Origin: JAWKUK01 sp964402175
GTDB lineage: Bacteria > Planctomycetota > UBA1135 > GCA-002686595
Direction of reading: 5' to 3'
Assembly: GCA_964402175.1 (NCBI GenBank)
Contig: CAYOBN010000021.1
Location: forward strand, 5,841-69,840
DNA: 64,000 bases
The translations under genes and the position numbers were made by a program. Shown piece after piece: positions 15,807 through 25,637 of the stretch (position 1 is its first letter; each line of letters opens with the position of its first letter). Under the pieces are notes generated by a model. The model did no database searches. It was not told where the DNA came from and worked only from the letters and a program-made list of their open reading frames with translations.

Positions 15807-15947
15807 GACGGACTCGCGGGATCCAGGTCCCCGCCCGGGGCGGGCGGAGAGATGTGAGCGGAAAAAGGTAGCGGGGACAGGGGGGACAGGTCAATGGCGA
15901 AGTGCTGGGCCCGCTCGGGGACGCGAGCCCAGCCCCGCCGGCGGGCC

Positions 15948-18650
15948 TCACGCCCGCAGGCAGCCGATGAAGCGCTCGCGGAGGGCCTCGATGGCCGAGA
16001 CGATCCCCGCCGGGTGCTCCCCGCGGCCCTGGGCCGAATCGGGGCGGCCGCCGCCGCCGCCGCCCAGGTGGGCCTTGACCACCTGCGCGAGCTCGCCGGC
16101 CGCGAGGCCGCGGGCCTGGGCGTCGCCCTGGCACAGCGCGAGGTACGGCACCTTGCCGTCCGCGCGCCCGAAGAGCACGACCGCGAGGTGCGGGACGGCG
16201 CCCTTCAGCCGGTCGCCGACCTGGCGCAGCGCCTCCTGGTCGAGCTCGCCGAGGTCGATGGCCGCCGCCTGCACGCCGCAGCGCTCGGTCAGCGTCTCCT
16301 TCGCCTTCTGGAACGCGGCATTGATGTCGGCGCCCGCCGCGGCCTTCACCTGCTTCTTCGCGTCCTTGAGCTGCTGCTGGAGCTGCTGCACACGGTCGGC
16401 GAGCTCGGCGGGTTTCGCCTTGAGCTGGGCCGAGAGCGCTTGCAGGACCGCGCGCTGCTCCTGGAACGCGCGCACCGCCTCGCGCTGCGTGACCGCTTCG
16501 ATGCGGCGCACACCCGCGGCGACCGCGCGCTCGGAGAGCAGCACGAAGGGACCGATCTCACCCGTGCGCGCGACGTGCGTGCCGCCGCACAGCTCGAGCG
16601 ACCACGCGCGGCCCGCGCCGGCCCCCTCGTCGATCGCGACGACGCGCACTTCGTCGCCGTACTTCTCGCCGAAGAGCGCCATCGCGCCCCGCGCCTTCGC
16701 GCGCTCGGGAGTGTCGACGGTCGTGCGCACTTCGCGATCGCGCGCGATGCGCGCGTTCACCGCGTCTTCGACGGCGGTGAACTCGGCTTCGCTGAGGCCC
16801 TTCGGGTGGCTGACGTCGAAGCGCAGGCGATCGGGGCCGACGTAGGAACCCTGCTGGGCGACGTGCTCACCGAGCGCGTCGCGCAGCGCCTGGTGCAGGA
16901 GGTGCGTCGCCGTGTGGTTCGCGCGGATGGCGTCGCGCCGCCCGCGGTCGACGCGGCAGCGCACGCGCGCGCCCTCGCGCGCGACACCGGTCACGCGGCC
17001 GAGGTGCACGTGCACGTCGCCGACCTTCTGCGTGTCCTCGACCGCCATCTGGAAGCTGCCGTCGAGCGCTTCGAGCACACCCGTGTCCCCCACCTGGCCG
17101 CCGGCCTCGGCGTAGAACGTCGTCTGATCGAGCACGACCCGGTCGGGCCGCCCCGCCTCCGAGAGCACGCGCACGACGGTCGCTTCGCACTCCGTGCGCG
17201 CGCCGAGGTCCTCGTGGTAGAGCGCCTTCGTGCGCGTGAGGCCCGTGAGCTGCTCGGCGGAGAGGAGCTGCTTGAACGTGCCCTCACCGCGGCTCGCGTC
17301 GGAGTGGCGCGCGCGCGCGGCTTCGAACGCGTCCTTGTCGACGCCCATGCCGCGCTCGCGCGCCATCAGGTCGACGAGGTCCTCGGGGAAGCCGTAGGTC
17401 GCATAGAGGTCGTACGCGGCCGCCCCGTCGAGCACGTCGCCCGCTTTGCGGCCCTTCGCCAGCTTCTCGAACTGCACGAGCCCGCGGTCGAGGGTCTTGC
17501 GGAACGCTTCTTCCTCCGTGCGGATCACGAGCTGCACGTGCGCCGCGCGCTCCGCGATCTCGGGGAACGCCGAACCGAGCACCTCGGCCACCGCGGGCAC
17601 GAGGCGCCAGAGGAACGGCTCTTCGAGGCCGAGGTTCTGTTTGCCGTAGCGCGACGCGCGCCGCAGCAGGCGTCGCAGCACGTAACCGCGGCCTTCGTTC
17701 GAAGGGGTCACCCCGTCGGCGACCGCGCTCGTCACCGCGCGCACGTGGTCCGCCGAGACGCGGAACGAAACGTCCGCTTCGGAGTCACCGCCGGTGTAAC
17801 GCACGCCGCAGATCTCTTCGAGCGCGCGGAAGATGGGCTGGAAGAGGTCCGTGTCGTAGTTCGAGCTCTTGCCCTGCAGCACCGACAGCACGCGCTCGAA
17901 GCCCATGCCCGTGTCGACGTGTTTCGCCGGCAGCTCGACGAGGCGCCCGTCGTCCTGCCGGTTGAACTGCATGAACACGTTGTTCCAGAGCTCCATGAAC
18001 CGCTCGTTGCCGGCGTTCACGCCGATCGCGGGGTCCGCGCCGTCGCGCGGATCGGAGCCCGGGCCGCCGCGGTCGATGTGGATCTCGGTGCACGGGCCGC
18101 AGGGGCCCGTGTCGCCCATCTCCCAGAAGTTCGCCTTGCGGCCGAAGCGCAGGATGTGGCTCGGGTCGATGTCCGTCTTCTCGGCCCAGATGCGCGCGGC
18201 TTCGTCGTCGGCCGGCAGCCCGTCCTCCGCGTCACCCGCGAACACGGTCACCCAGAGGCGCTCCTTCGGTAGCTTCCACACCTTCGTCAGGAGCTCCCAC
18301 GACCAGACGATCGCGTCCTCCTTGAAGTAGTCCCCGAAGGACCAGTTGCCGAGCATCTCGAAGAACGTGTGGTGGTACGTGTCGCGGCCCACCTCCTCGA
18401 GGTCGTTGTGTTTGCCCTGGACGCGGATGCACTTCTGCGTGTCGGCGGCGCGGGTGTAGTCGCGCTTGCCGGTGCCGAGGAAGACATCCTTGAACTGGTT
18501 CATCCCCGCGTTGGTGAACAGGAGCGTCGGGTCGTCCGACGGGAACACCGGCGACGACGGCACGATGCGGTGGCCGCGGGCCGCGAAGAAGTCGAGGAAG
18601 TCCTGGCGGACGCGGGCGGCGGTGTGGCGGGTCGGATCGCCGGCGGTCAT
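15948..18650 (-). CDS. alaS: alanine--tRNA ligase
   Basis: A 900-aa class II synthetase that charges tRNA-Ala. The catalytic domain begins VRQDFLDFFAARGHRIVPSS and contains FTNAGMNQFKDVFLG, HHTFFEMLGNWSFGDYF and GDTGPCGPCTEIH. The editing domain zinc ligands are in HTATHLLHQAL and LELCGGTHVARTG. A coiled coil (QQLQQQLKDAKKQVKAA) leads to the glycine-rich C-terminal C-Ala domain (KAHLGGGGGGRPDSAQG). Length is standard. It lies 134 bp downstream of recA and upstream of rpmF, all on the same strand. Confidence 0.97.
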   Translation of the reverse strand: MTAGDPTRHTAARVRQDFLDFFAARGHRIVPSSPVFPSDDPTLLFTNAGMNQFKDVFLGTGKRDYTRAADTQKCIRVQGKHNDLEEVGRDTYHHTFFEMLGNWSFGDYFKEDAIVWSWELLTKVWKLPKERLWVTVFAGDAEDGLPADDEAARIWAEKTDIDPSHILRFGRKANFWEMGDTGPCGPCTEIHIDRGGPGSDPRDGADPAIGVNAGNERFMELWNNVFMQFNRQDDGRLVELPAKHVDTGMGFERVLSVLQGKSSNYDTDLFQPIFRALEEICGVRYTGGDSEADVSFRVSADHVRAVTSAVADGVTPSNEGRGYVLRRLLRRASRYGKQNLGLEEPFLWRLVPAVAEVLGSAFPEIAERAAHVQLVIRTEEEAFRKTLDRGLVQFEKLAKGRKAGDVLDGAAAYDLYATYGFPEDLVDLMARERGMGVDKDAFEAARARHSDASRGEGTFKQLLSAEQLTGLTRTKALYHEDLGARTECEATVVRVLSEAGRPDRVVLDQTTFYAEAGGQVGDTGVLEALDGSFQMAVEDTQKVGDVHVHLGRVTGVAREGARVRCRVDRGRRDAIRANHTATHLLHQALRDALGEHVAQQGSYVGPDRLRFDVSHPKGLSEAEFTAVEDAVNARIARDREVRTTVDTPERAKARGAMALFGEKYGDEVRVVAIDEGAGAGRAWSLELCGGTHVARTGEIGPFVLLSERAVAAGVRRIEAVTQREAVRAFQEQRAVLQALSAQLKAKPAELADRVQQLQQQLKDAKKQVKAAAGADINAAFQKAKETLTERCGVQAAAIDLGELDQEALRQVGDRLKGAVPHLAVVLFGRADGKVPYLALCQGDAQARGLAAGELAQVVKAHLGGGGGGRPDSAQGRGEHPAGIVSAIEALRERFIGCLRA

Positions 18651-18784
18651 GGCTGCCTGTGGGGCTCGGGAACGGCGCAGAGCGTGGGAAAGGTGGCGCC
18701 CGCGCGCCCCGACCAGGGGGCGCGCGGGCGCAACATTCTATGCGAGCCGCCCGGCGGGAATCACCCGTCGGCCCGGCCGAGGAT

Positions 18785-19927
18785 TCACTCCTCGCTGGAC
18801 CCGGAGCTGGCTTCCGTGTCGTCGCCGGAGGCGATCCCGGGCGGCGGGCCACCGGAGCCGTCCTCGCGGGGCGAGAAGCGCTCCATCACGGCGGCCTCGA
18901 TCACCTGCGCCAGGTCCGGGTTGTCGACCAGGAACGTGCGCGTGCGCTCCATACCCTGGCCGAGGCGGATCTCGCCGTCCTGGGGGTGCTTCATGGAGAA
19001 CCACGTCCCCGACTTCACGACGACGCCGGCCTTCGTGCCGAGGTCGAGCAGCTCGCCCTCTTTGCTGATGCCGCGGTTGTAGAGGATGTCGAACTCGACC
19101 TTGCGGAAGGGCGGCGCGATCTTGTTCTTGACGACCGTCACCTTCGTGCGGTTGCCGACGACGTCCTCGCCGTCCTTCAGTTGTCCGATGCGCCGGATAT
19201 CGAGGCGCACGGAGCTGTAGAACTTCAGCGCGCGGCCGCCGGTGGTCGTCTCGGGGCTGCCGAACATGACCCCGATCTTCTCGCGGATCTGGTTGATGAA
19301 GATCACCAGGCAGTTCGACTTCGAGATCGCGCCGGTCAGCTTGCGCAGGCCCTGGCTCATCAGGCGCGCCTGGAGGCCGACGAAGCTGTCGCCCATCTCG
19401 CCTTCGATCTCCGCGCGCGGCACGAGCGCCGCCACCGAGTCGACGACGACGACGTCGACGGCGTTCGAGCGCACGAGCGTCTCGACGATCTCCAGCGCCT
19501 GCTCACCCGTGTCGGGCTGGCTGACCAAGAGGTCCTCGAGCTTCACGCCGAGCTTGCGCGCGTAGGCCGGGTCGAGGGCGTGCTCCGCGTCGACGAAGGC
19601 GCAGATGCCGCCCTGCTTCTGCGCGTTGGCGATCACGTGCAGCGTCAGGGTCGTCTTGCCGGAGCTCTCCGGGCCGTAGATCTCGACGACCCGCCCCTTC
19701 GGCAAGCCCTTGCCGCCGAGCGCCAGGTCCAGGTTCAGGGACCCCGTCGAGACCCCCTCGATCTGCTTCACGAGCGAGCTCGCGTCGCCGAGGCGCATGA
19801 TCGAGCCCTTGCCGTAGCTCTTCTCGATCTCGGCGAGGGCCGCGCCGAGGTTCTTGTCGCGCGCGCTGGTTTCGGGGCCGGCCGGGGCGGCCGGACGGGA
19901 GGGTCCACGGGAGCTCTTGGTCGTCAT
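18785..19927 (-). CDS. recA: recombinase RecA
   Basis: A 380-aa strand-exchange ATPase for homologous recombination. Walker A GPESSGKT is at residues 85-92. VVVVDSVAALVPRAEIEGEMGD carries Walker B and the L1 region, and FINQIREKIGVMFGSPETTTGGRALKF covers L2. The N-terminal ~25 residues are a Ser/Pro/Ala-rich extension and the C terminus is acidic. I did not find a LexA-type SOS operator in the 170 bp upstream, nor a strong Shine-Dalgarno. Confidence 0.98.
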   Translation of the reverse strand: MTTKSSRGPSRPAAPAGPETSARDKNLGAALAEIEKSYGKGSIMRLGDASSLVKQIEGVSTGSLNLDLALGGKGLPKGRVVEIYGPESSGKTTLTLHVIANAQKQGGICAFVDAEHALDPAYARKLGVKLEDLLVSQPDTGEQALEIVETLVRSNAVDVVVVDSVAALVPRAEIEGEMGDSFVGLQARLMSQGLRKLTGAISKSNCLVIFINQIREKIGVMFGSPETTTGGRALKFYSSVRLDIRRIGQLKDGEDVVGNRTKVTVVKNKIAPPFRKVEFDILYNRGISKEGELLDLGTKAGVVVKSGTWFSMKHPQDGEIRLGQGMERTRTFLVDNPDLAQVIEAAVMERFSPREDGSGGPPPGIASGDDTEASSGSSEE

Positions 19928-20099
19928 CGGAGGATTCGGCTTCTCGACGCGGTGCCTGACGCCGCGTCGCGGTGCGGTGGATGCCGCAGGAATGGGGTTC
20001 GGGTCCCGGCCTTCCGCGGGGATCGTAGGGGGCGCGGGGGACGGTTGGAAGGGCGGAGCCGCCTATGCACGGAGAGACCGCGCCGAGGCGCCGCGGGTT

Positions 20100-20684
20100 T
20101 CAGCCCGGGCGCACGGCGAGCGGGGCGTCGGCGACGGGCCGGTAGCGCTCCTCTGGGCGCGCCGGGTCGCTCTCGAAGAGCACGACGTCGGCCGCGATCC
20201 ACGTGCCGCGGGGCTGCAGGGCCGCGAACCCCGCCCGGTCGAACGCGACCCCCTCCGCCACCCGCGCGACGGTGACGTGGGGCCGGAAGGGCCGCGCGAG
20301 GTCCGCCGCCGGCCGGCGCCAGCCGACCCCGAGCGCCGCCGTCAGCGCCCGGTTGCGCAGCGCCGCGAGGCGCCCCTCCGTCCCGGGTGACTCGCGGACC
20401 CCCGCCCACAGGACGCGCGGCCCGTCGAGGTCGGGGAAGCCCCCCACCCCGGAGAGGCTCAGCTCCGGGGCTGCGAGGCCCCGCGTCTCGTCGACGAGCG
20501 CGCGCTCGAGCCGCTCCCCGCCCTCGTGCTCGCCGAGGAAACACAGCGTCAGGTGCAGGTCGCGCGGCGGGTACACCCGCAGGCCTTGGACCCCCGGCTG
20601 GGTGGGCAGGACCTGGCCGACCAGGGCCGCGAGGGGGTTGGCCACGGCCGCAGGGACCGTGATCCCGATGAAGAGCCGCGCCAT
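20100..20684 (-). CDS. thpR: RNA 2',3'-cyclic phosphodiesterase
   Basis: A 194-aa two-histidine (2H) phosphoesterase that opens 2',3'-cyclic phosphates on RNA ends. It starts MARLFIGITVPAAV. The paired HxTx motifs are HLTL (residues 44-47) and HVTV (136-139), at normal spacing. Length is typical of the LigT/ThpR family. It lies 172 bp upstream of recA and on the same strand. Confidence 0.9.
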   Translation of the reverse strand: MARLFIGITVPAAVANPLAALVGQVLPTQPGVQGLRVYPPRDLHLTLCFLGEHEGGERLERALVDETRGLAAPELSLSGVGGFPDLDGPRVLWAGVRESPGTEGRLAALRNRALTAALGVGWRRPAADLARPFRPHVTVARVAEGVAFDRAGFAALQPRGTWIAADVVLFESDPARPEERYRPVADAPLAVRPG

Positions 20685-20737
20685 GGGCGCACCCTAACCG
20701 CCCCGGACCACAGATGGAAAGAAATCGGTCCAGGCCG

Positions 20738-20782
20738 CCAAAAGAGGAGGGGCCCCGTCCACTCGCGCGGCGGGGCCCCTCC
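20738..20782 (-). terminator. intrinsic terminator after the PfkB gene
   Basis: A perfect 12-bp stem forms between 20746-20757 (GGAGGGGCCCCG) and 20771-20782, with a 13-nt loop. On the minus strand it is followed by TCTTTTGG. It lies 145 bp after the stop of the sugar kinase gene and before thpR. Confidence 0.6.
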
Positions 20783-20926
20783 CGGGGCTGATGACTCTCC
20801 TGTTCAACCCGATCGGAGTCGGGCTCGCAACCGACTCCGGAGGGGCATCCGCGCGGCCCGTCGGGGGCAGGGCAGGAAAGCGGGGAAAAATCCCGAGAGC
20901 ACGCGCGCGCCGCCTGGCGCGCACGG

Positions 20927-21829
20927 TCAGATCGACACGATCTCGCGCAGCTCGTCGTAGCGCCGCTGGTAGTCCTCGAGGCCGCGGCCCGCGAGGCCCT
21001 CGACGCTGAACCCCTCGACGCAGTACGACGCCGTCACGGTGCCGTGCAGCATCGCACGGCGCAGGTTCGCGGCGCTCGCCTCTCCGGCGCGCGCGAGCGA
21101 GCCCATGAAACCGCCCGCGAAGCTGTCGCCCGCGCCGGTCGGGTCGACGACCTCCGTCACGGGGTACGCCGGCAGCGAGAAGTGCACGTCCTGGCCCATG
21201 ATGAATGCGCCGTGTTCGCCCTTCTTGACGATCACGTAGCGCGGCCCGAGCGACAGCACCGCGCGCGCCGCGCGGATCAGGTTCGCCTCGCCGGTCAGCA
21301 TCGAGGCCTCTTCGTCGTTCAAGATCACGCCGTCGACGCGCCGCAGCAGCGCATCGAGCTCCGGCCGCGCGATGTCGATCCAGAGGTTCATCGTGTCGGC
21401 GACGACGAACCGCGGGGACTCGACCTGCGCGAGGCCCGCCATCTGCACGCCGGGGTGCGCGTTCGCGAGGAACACGAAGCGCGAGTCGCGGTACGCCGTC
21501 GGCAGCTTCGGCTGGAACGTGGCGAGCACGTTCAGCTCCGTGAACACCGTGTGGCGCTTGTTCCAATTCGGCTCGTACCGACCGCCCCAGCGGAACGTCT
21601 TGCCGTCCGCCTGGACCTCGAGTCCGGCGAGGTCGACCCCGCGCGCGGTCAGGAGCTGCGAGTCCGCCGCGCGCCAATCGGCGCCGACGACGCTGACGAG
21701 GCGCACGGTGCCGTACGGCGCCGCAGCGACCGCGAAGTGGACCGCAGAGCCGCCGAGCACCCCTAGGCGCTTGGCGTGGATGGTCTCGACGTCGTCGTAG
21801 CCGAGGGTGCCGATGGCGAGGAGGGACAT
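20927..21829 (-). CDS. PfkB family carbohydrate/nucleoside kinase
   Basis: A 300-aa ribokinase-fold protein. It starts LLAIGTLGYDDVETIHAKR and contains LGGSAVHFAVAAAPYG (signature 1 region) and EVVDPTGAGDSFAGGFMGSL near residues 225-243 (signature 2, with the catalytic Asp and anion hole). VILNDEEASMLTGE is the usual PfkB middle motif. The substrate (sugar or nucleoside) cannot be told from sequence. It is on the same strand as, and 92 bp after, the membrane protein gene at 21922. Confidence 0.9.
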   Translation of the reverse strand: MSLLAIGTLGYDDVETIHAKRLGVLGGSAVHFAVAAAPYGTVRLVSVVGADWRAADSQLLTARGVDLAGLEVQADGKTFRWGGRYEPNWNKRHTVFTELNVLATFQPKLPTAYRDSRFVFLANAHPGVQMAGLAQVESPRFVVADTMNLWIDIARPELDALLRRVDGVILNDEEASMLTGEANLIRAARAVLSLGPRYVIVKKGEHGAFIMGQDVHFSLPAYPVTEVVDPTGAGDSFAGGFMGSLARAGEASAANLRRAMLHGTVTASYCVEGFSVEGLAGRGLEDYQRRYDELREIVSI

Positions 21830-21921
21830 GGGGCGCGCAGTTGGGGTTGGAGCGGGGAACGCGAGAACCCCTATGCGACCACGCCAGAGGGCTCCGGGTC
21901 AAACGCCCGGGACAGCCTGTC

Positions 21922-23187
21922 TCAGGGTGCGAGCGCTTCGCGGCGCGCTTCCGCGAGGCCCTCGCGCAGCCGCCGCCCCCCCACCACCATCACGATGCCG
22001 CCGAGGGCCGCGAGGCCGAGCAGCTCGATGCGGTACAGGATGCTCGTCGCGACCCCGACGACGTAGGCGCCCCCGAGGAGCGCGGCGAGGCTGCCGAAGA
22101 GCACCTCGCCCACCCCGAGCCCACCCGGCGAGATCGGGACCGCCGCGAGCGTGTTCGAGATCGTCATCACCGTCAGCCAGTCGCTGACCCCGAGCGCGCT
22201 GCCGAGCGCCCGCGCGGACGCGATGACGGCCGCGGCGTTCGTGGCGTGGTTGCCGAACGACAGGAGCAGCGCGATCGCGACCTCGCCCGGGTGGCCGAGC
22301 AACCGCCGCGCGGACCCGTCGAGGCGCGCGAGGCGCTCCCCTCCGGGGAGCTTCGCGAGCAGCGCGTCGAAGCGCACGAGCCGCCTGGCCCAAGGGGTGA
22401 CGTAGAGCGCGAGCCCCGCCAGCATCAGCGCGCAGAACCCCGCGACGGGCACCTTCAGGGGATCGAGCCGGTGGTCGCCCATGAGCACCACCGCCGTCGC
22501 CATCAGCACCATCGCGACGAGGCCCAGGGCGCGATCGACGAGCACCGTCATCAGCGCCGACGTGCGGTTCTCCGGCTGGTCGCGCACCACCGCGATCGCG
22601 CGCGCGACATCGCCGCCGTTGAGGCCCGGGATGAAGCTGTTGAAGAAGAGCCCGATGTACGTGAAGCGGAACGCCGTGACCCAGGAGACGCGGCAGCCCT
22701 CGAAGCGGAGCAGGCGCCACCAACGCGTGACGACGAAGAGGGTCGACAGCACGAGCCACAGGAACGGCGCGATCAGCGCGCGCGCCTCGATGCGGTCGAG
22801 GGTGTGCGGGATGCCTGGGGTCCAGCTCACCGCGAGGCCGCCGACGTCGAGGGCCGCGCCCCCTTGCGCGAGCCCCGCGGCCGTCGCCGCGACCGTCCCG
22901 CCCGCCGCCGCCAGGGCCGCCAGCGGGGCGAGCGGCAGCGGCTCGCGTGGCTCCTGCGGTGAGACGACGAACGTGACCTCCTCGGCGCGCCAATCCCCCT
23001 GCAGCTCGCCGTGGAGCGTGTGGGCGCCCACGTGCAGCGTGTCGTGCCACGACACGTTGCGCGCGACGACCCACACCGCAGCCGCCAGGACCAGCAGCGA
23101 GAGCAGTCGCACGAGGAGGGCGCGGCCGCGCCGCGGCCCGCCGTCAGGTTGCACCTCCGTCACGGTCGGACCTATCGACGGGCTCAC
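21922..23187 (-). CDS. lysylphosphatidylglycerol synthase transmembrane/UPF0104 family protein
   Basis: A 421-aa multi-pass membrane protein. It starts at GTG 23187, overlapping the stop of the upstream lipoprotein gene as GTGA. After an N-terminal anchor (LLVRLLSLLVLAAAVWVVA) come about seven further hydrophobic segments. TYIGLFFNSFIPGLNGGDVARAI and ISPGGLGVGEVLFGSLAALL are family motifs of the LPG synthase TM region (AglD/MprF-like flippase domain). No MprF catalytic domain is attached. A role in lipid or glycolipid translocation is inferred from the family. Confidence 0.88.
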   Translation of the reverse strand: MSPSIGPTVTEVQPDGGPRRGRALLVRLLSLLVLAAAVWVVARNVSWHDTLHVGAHTLHGELQGDWRAEEVTFVVSPQEPREPLPLAPLAALAAAGGTVAATAAGLAQGGAALDVGGLAVSWTPGIPHTLDRIEARALIAPFLWLVLSTLFVVTRWWRLLRFEGCRVSWVTAFRFTYIGLFFNSFIPGLNGGDVARAIAVVRDQPENRTSALMTVLVDRALGLVAMVLMATAVVLMGDHRLDPLKVPVAGFCALMLAGLALYVTPWARRLVRFDALLAKLPGGERLARLDGSARRLLGHPGEVAIALLLSFGNHATNAAAVIASARALGSALGVSDWLTVMTISNTLAAVPISPGGLGVGEVLFGSLAALLGGAYVVGVATSILYRIELLGLAALGGIVMVVGGRRLREGLAEARREALAP

Positions 23188-24503
23188 CCCAGCGGCTCCA
23201 TCGGCGCCGGGACCGGCGGCGCGGCGCGGGGCCCGCGTGTCTCGGACTCGGGCTCGTCCGTCGGTGCGGCCGTCCGCGCGGCGGCTTTGTAGCGCTCTTC
23301 GAGCTCGGGTCCGACGTCGCGCCACCAGCGGTCCCAGACCTCCTCGCGCAGGGATACGAGGCCGGCACCCGTCAGCCCCTCGAGGGCCAGCATCGCCTGG
23401 GCGCGGGCCTCGGAGTCGAAGGCGTCGAAGCGCGTCGCGACCTGCATCAGCGTCACCAGCACGCCGAAGCGCAGGGCGAGGCCGCGGGCGTCGTCCTCCC
23501 GCGCGACCTGGGGCAGCCCGCCCTCCGCGAGCGTCCGGCACACGACGCGCCGCACCGCGCCGACGTCGGGCGGCTCGCTCACGAGGCCGAACTGCGTATA
23601 GGGCTCGCCGTGGCCGCCCGGCAGGAACGGCTGGGTCGGCCGCACGCCGAGGCACAGCGCGGCTTCGACGAGGAAGGGCTCGCCGTAGGTCGCGATGCAC
23701 GCCTCGTACGCGGCGGCGCGCACAAACGGCTCGGGGTCGCGCAGCCCGCGCGCCAGCGCTTCGCCGACGACCTGGCGCTGCAGCGCCACCGACACCTCGG
23801 CGAGCCGCTCACGCGCCTCCGCCGACGGCAGCCGTCCCCCGCGCAGGAACGGCGCGAGCGCCGCGAGCGCCCGCCGCCCCCCCGCCAGGTCGACCTCCGC
23901 CGCCGCGAGCACCTCGCAGGCCGCCTGGAAGTCCGCCAGCGCCGTCGCGTCCGCCCCCCGCGCGCGCAGCCCCTCGGCGCCGTCCACGAGCGACGCGATG
24001 CGCAGCCGCAGCTCCTCCGCGTTCGCCGGCCGGGCCGGCGCGACGTGGGGCTCCGTCAGCCCGAGCCGCCGGCCGTGCTCCCCGAGCTGCAGCAGCGCGC
24101 GCTCCCGAGCGAGCGCTGCCGGGCACTCCGCTGCGTAGCGCGCGAAGTGGCGCACCTCGACGGCCTCGCGCCACTCGCGCGGCCCATCCCCCGTCTCCGC
24201 CAGCGCCAGCAGGTTCTCGACCGCCTCGTCCGTCGGATCCGGGATCGGATCGGTGCGCTTGCCCGTCAGCCAGTTCTCCCCGCCCACCCCGACCTTCCGG
24301 AACAGCCCCGCGAACAGGAACTCGAGCGGCGACTGCAGGTTCCCGACGTACGTCAGGCGCTCGTCCGAGGTCATCAGGGTGTCGAGGTTCCGACTCACCT
24401 GCTCCCCACTCCGACACCCCGGGCCGACCGCGGCGCAGAGCGCGAGCGAGAGAACGAATCCAGCCGAGCGAGCGGCAGGCGCGGCACCGAAGAGAGACGG
24501 CAT
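23184..24503 (-). CDS. lipoprotein, HEAT-like, unknown function
   Basis: A 439-aa protein started at ATG 24503. Its signal sequence (residues ~12-29) ends at AVGPGC with the Cys at 30, a probable lipoprotein. The mature part is a long array of Ala/Leu/Glu helices including ARGLRDPEPFVRAAAYEACIAT, a HEAT-repeat-like unit, and ends in a Pro-rich tail. The open frame continues upstream through the tmRNA gene, which cannot be coding. The 4-bp overlap with the next gene suggests the two act together at the membrane. No enzyme motif is seen. Confidence 0.7.
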   Translation of the reverse strand: MPSLFGAAPAARSAGFVLSLALCAAVGPGCRSGEQVSRNLDTLMTSDERLTYVGNLQSPLEFLFAGLFRKVGVGGENWLTGKRTDPIPDPTDEAVENLLALAETGDGPREWREAVEVRHFARYAAECPAALARERALLQLGEHGRRLGLTEPHVAPARPANAEELRLRIASLVDGAEGLRARGADATALADFQAACEVLAAAEVDLAGGRRALAALAPFLRGGRLPSAEARERLAEVSVALQRQVVGEALARGLRDPEPFVRAAAYEACIATYGEPFLVEAALCLGVRPTQPFLPGGHGEPYTQFGLVSEPPDVGAVRRVVCRTLAEGGLPQVAREDDARGLALRFGVLVTLMQVATRFDAFDSEARAQAMLALEGLTGAGLVSLREEVWDRWWRDVGPELEERYKAAARTAAPTDEPESETRGPRAAPPVPAPMEPLG

Positions 24504-24645
24504 CCCCGGGACGGTACCATCCCGCCCCGGTCGATTGGAACCGCCGAGGCGCGCCGCCCCCGGCGGCAGCGGCGACAACCCCGCGGTGCGGGCTGCGCCC
24601 TCCCCCGCGCTGCGGGCTGAGCCCGAGATGGGGTGGTCGAGAGAG

Positions 24646-25006
24646 TGGTGGAGGCGGGGGGAGTCGAACCCCCGTCCCGGAGCCGGCGCGTGCCGGGCGT
24701 CTACGTGTGTAGTCTCCTGGTTGGATCTCGCGCCGGGGTCCCCCAGGGACAGTGGTTCCGGCGCCAGCCAAGGTAAGGTCTCGTCGGTCTGCCCCGTGGC
24801 GCAGCTCGCCGACCAGCCCGCTGATGGCGTTCCCACGCAGCCGCGGGCACTCCGCGTGGGAACGTGGCGGTCACTGAATCAGGCCGCCAGAGCGAAATCG
24901 TTGTTGGCAAGTAAGTTGCCTTCCCGGGAGGGTTTTACGGGGTGACCTGGGATCCCCGACACGCAGCCCGGTGGCGGACGGAACCGGTCGAATCCAGTAC
25001 GCCCCC
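24646..25006 (-). ncRNA. ssrA: transfer-messenger RNA (tmRNA)
   Basis: About 361 nt on the minus strand. The 5' end (GGGGGCGTACTGGATTCGACC) and the 3' end (GGGGGTTCGACTCCCCCCGCC, then TCCACCA) form the tRNA-like acceptor and T-arm. The resume codon begins at 24908, and the tag ORF at 24879-24908 encodes ANNDFALAA followed by TGA, a normal proteolysis tag ending in ALAA. tmRNA rescues ribosomes stalled on broken mRNAs. Its partner SmpB is encoded 67 bp upstream on the same strand. Confidence 0.96.
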
Positions 25007-25073
25007 ACTCAGGTACGGGCAGTATCGCCCAATCCGGCGCCGGGCACAAGTCCTGAAGCCGGTGCCTTCGGGC

Positions 25074-25544
25074 TCAGGTGCGGCGCCCGCGGGCGCGCTC
25101 CATCTCGCGGCGGTCCTGCTTCTCGCGCTCGGACTGGCGCTTGTCGTGGAGCTGCTTGCCGCGCACGAGCGCGATCTCGAGCTTCACGAGGCTGCCCTGC
25201 CAGCGGATCTCCAGGGGGACGATCGTGGTGCCGCGCTGCTTGACGAGCTTCTCCCACTTCCCGATCTCGCGGCGCTTCGCCAGCAGCTTGCGCTCGCGCG
25301 TCGGCTCGTGGTTCCACATGTTCCCGTGGGTGTACTCGGGGATGTGCGCCTGGAGCAGCCAGAGGTCGCCCCGCTTCACCATGATGTACGATTCCTGCAG
25401 CGAGACCCGGCCTGCGCGCAGGCTCTTGACCTCGGTGCCGGTGAGCACGATGCCGACTTCGAGCCGCTCGAGGACCTCGAACTCGTGCAGCGCGCGGCGG
25501 TTCTTCGCGATCGAGCGCGGAGCGTCGGACTTGGGCTGGGGCAT
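25074..25544 (-). CDS. smpB: SsrA-binding protein SmpB
   Basis: A 156-aa basic RNA-binding protein that delivers tmRNA to stalled ribosomes. It starts at ATG 25544. NRRALHEFEVLERLEVGIVL, GTEVKSLRAGRVSLQESY and HIPEYTHGNMWNHEPTRERK are family signatures. The C-terminal tail (KQLHDKRQSEREKQDRREME) is the helix that enters the decoding centre. It directly precedes ssrA on the same strand. Confidence 0.97.
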   Translation of the reverse strand: MPQPKSDAPRSIAKNRRALHEFEVLERLEVGIVLTGTEVKSLRAGRVSLQESYIMVKRGDLWLLQAHIPEYTHGNMWNHEPTRERKLLAKRREIGKWEKLVKQRGTTIVPLEIRWQGSLVKLEIALVRGKQLHDKRQSEREKQDRREMERARGRRT

Positions 25545-25637
25545 GCAGGGGGGCGGGGAGTGTACTCGGGCCGCCCGATTTCTCTCCCCCACCCCATTGA
25601 CGTGCCGTACGCCGGCCCATACGATCCTCGCCCCGAA

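Noticed and set aside
19928..20099. LexA SOS box upstream of recA
   Set aside because: No CTGT-N8-ACAG or GAAC-N4-GTTC type operator was found by eye in this gap.
24504..24836. Extension of the 439-aa lipoprotein through the tmRNA gene
   Set aside because: It would translate tmRNA sequence; the ATG at 24503 starts a proper signal peptide.
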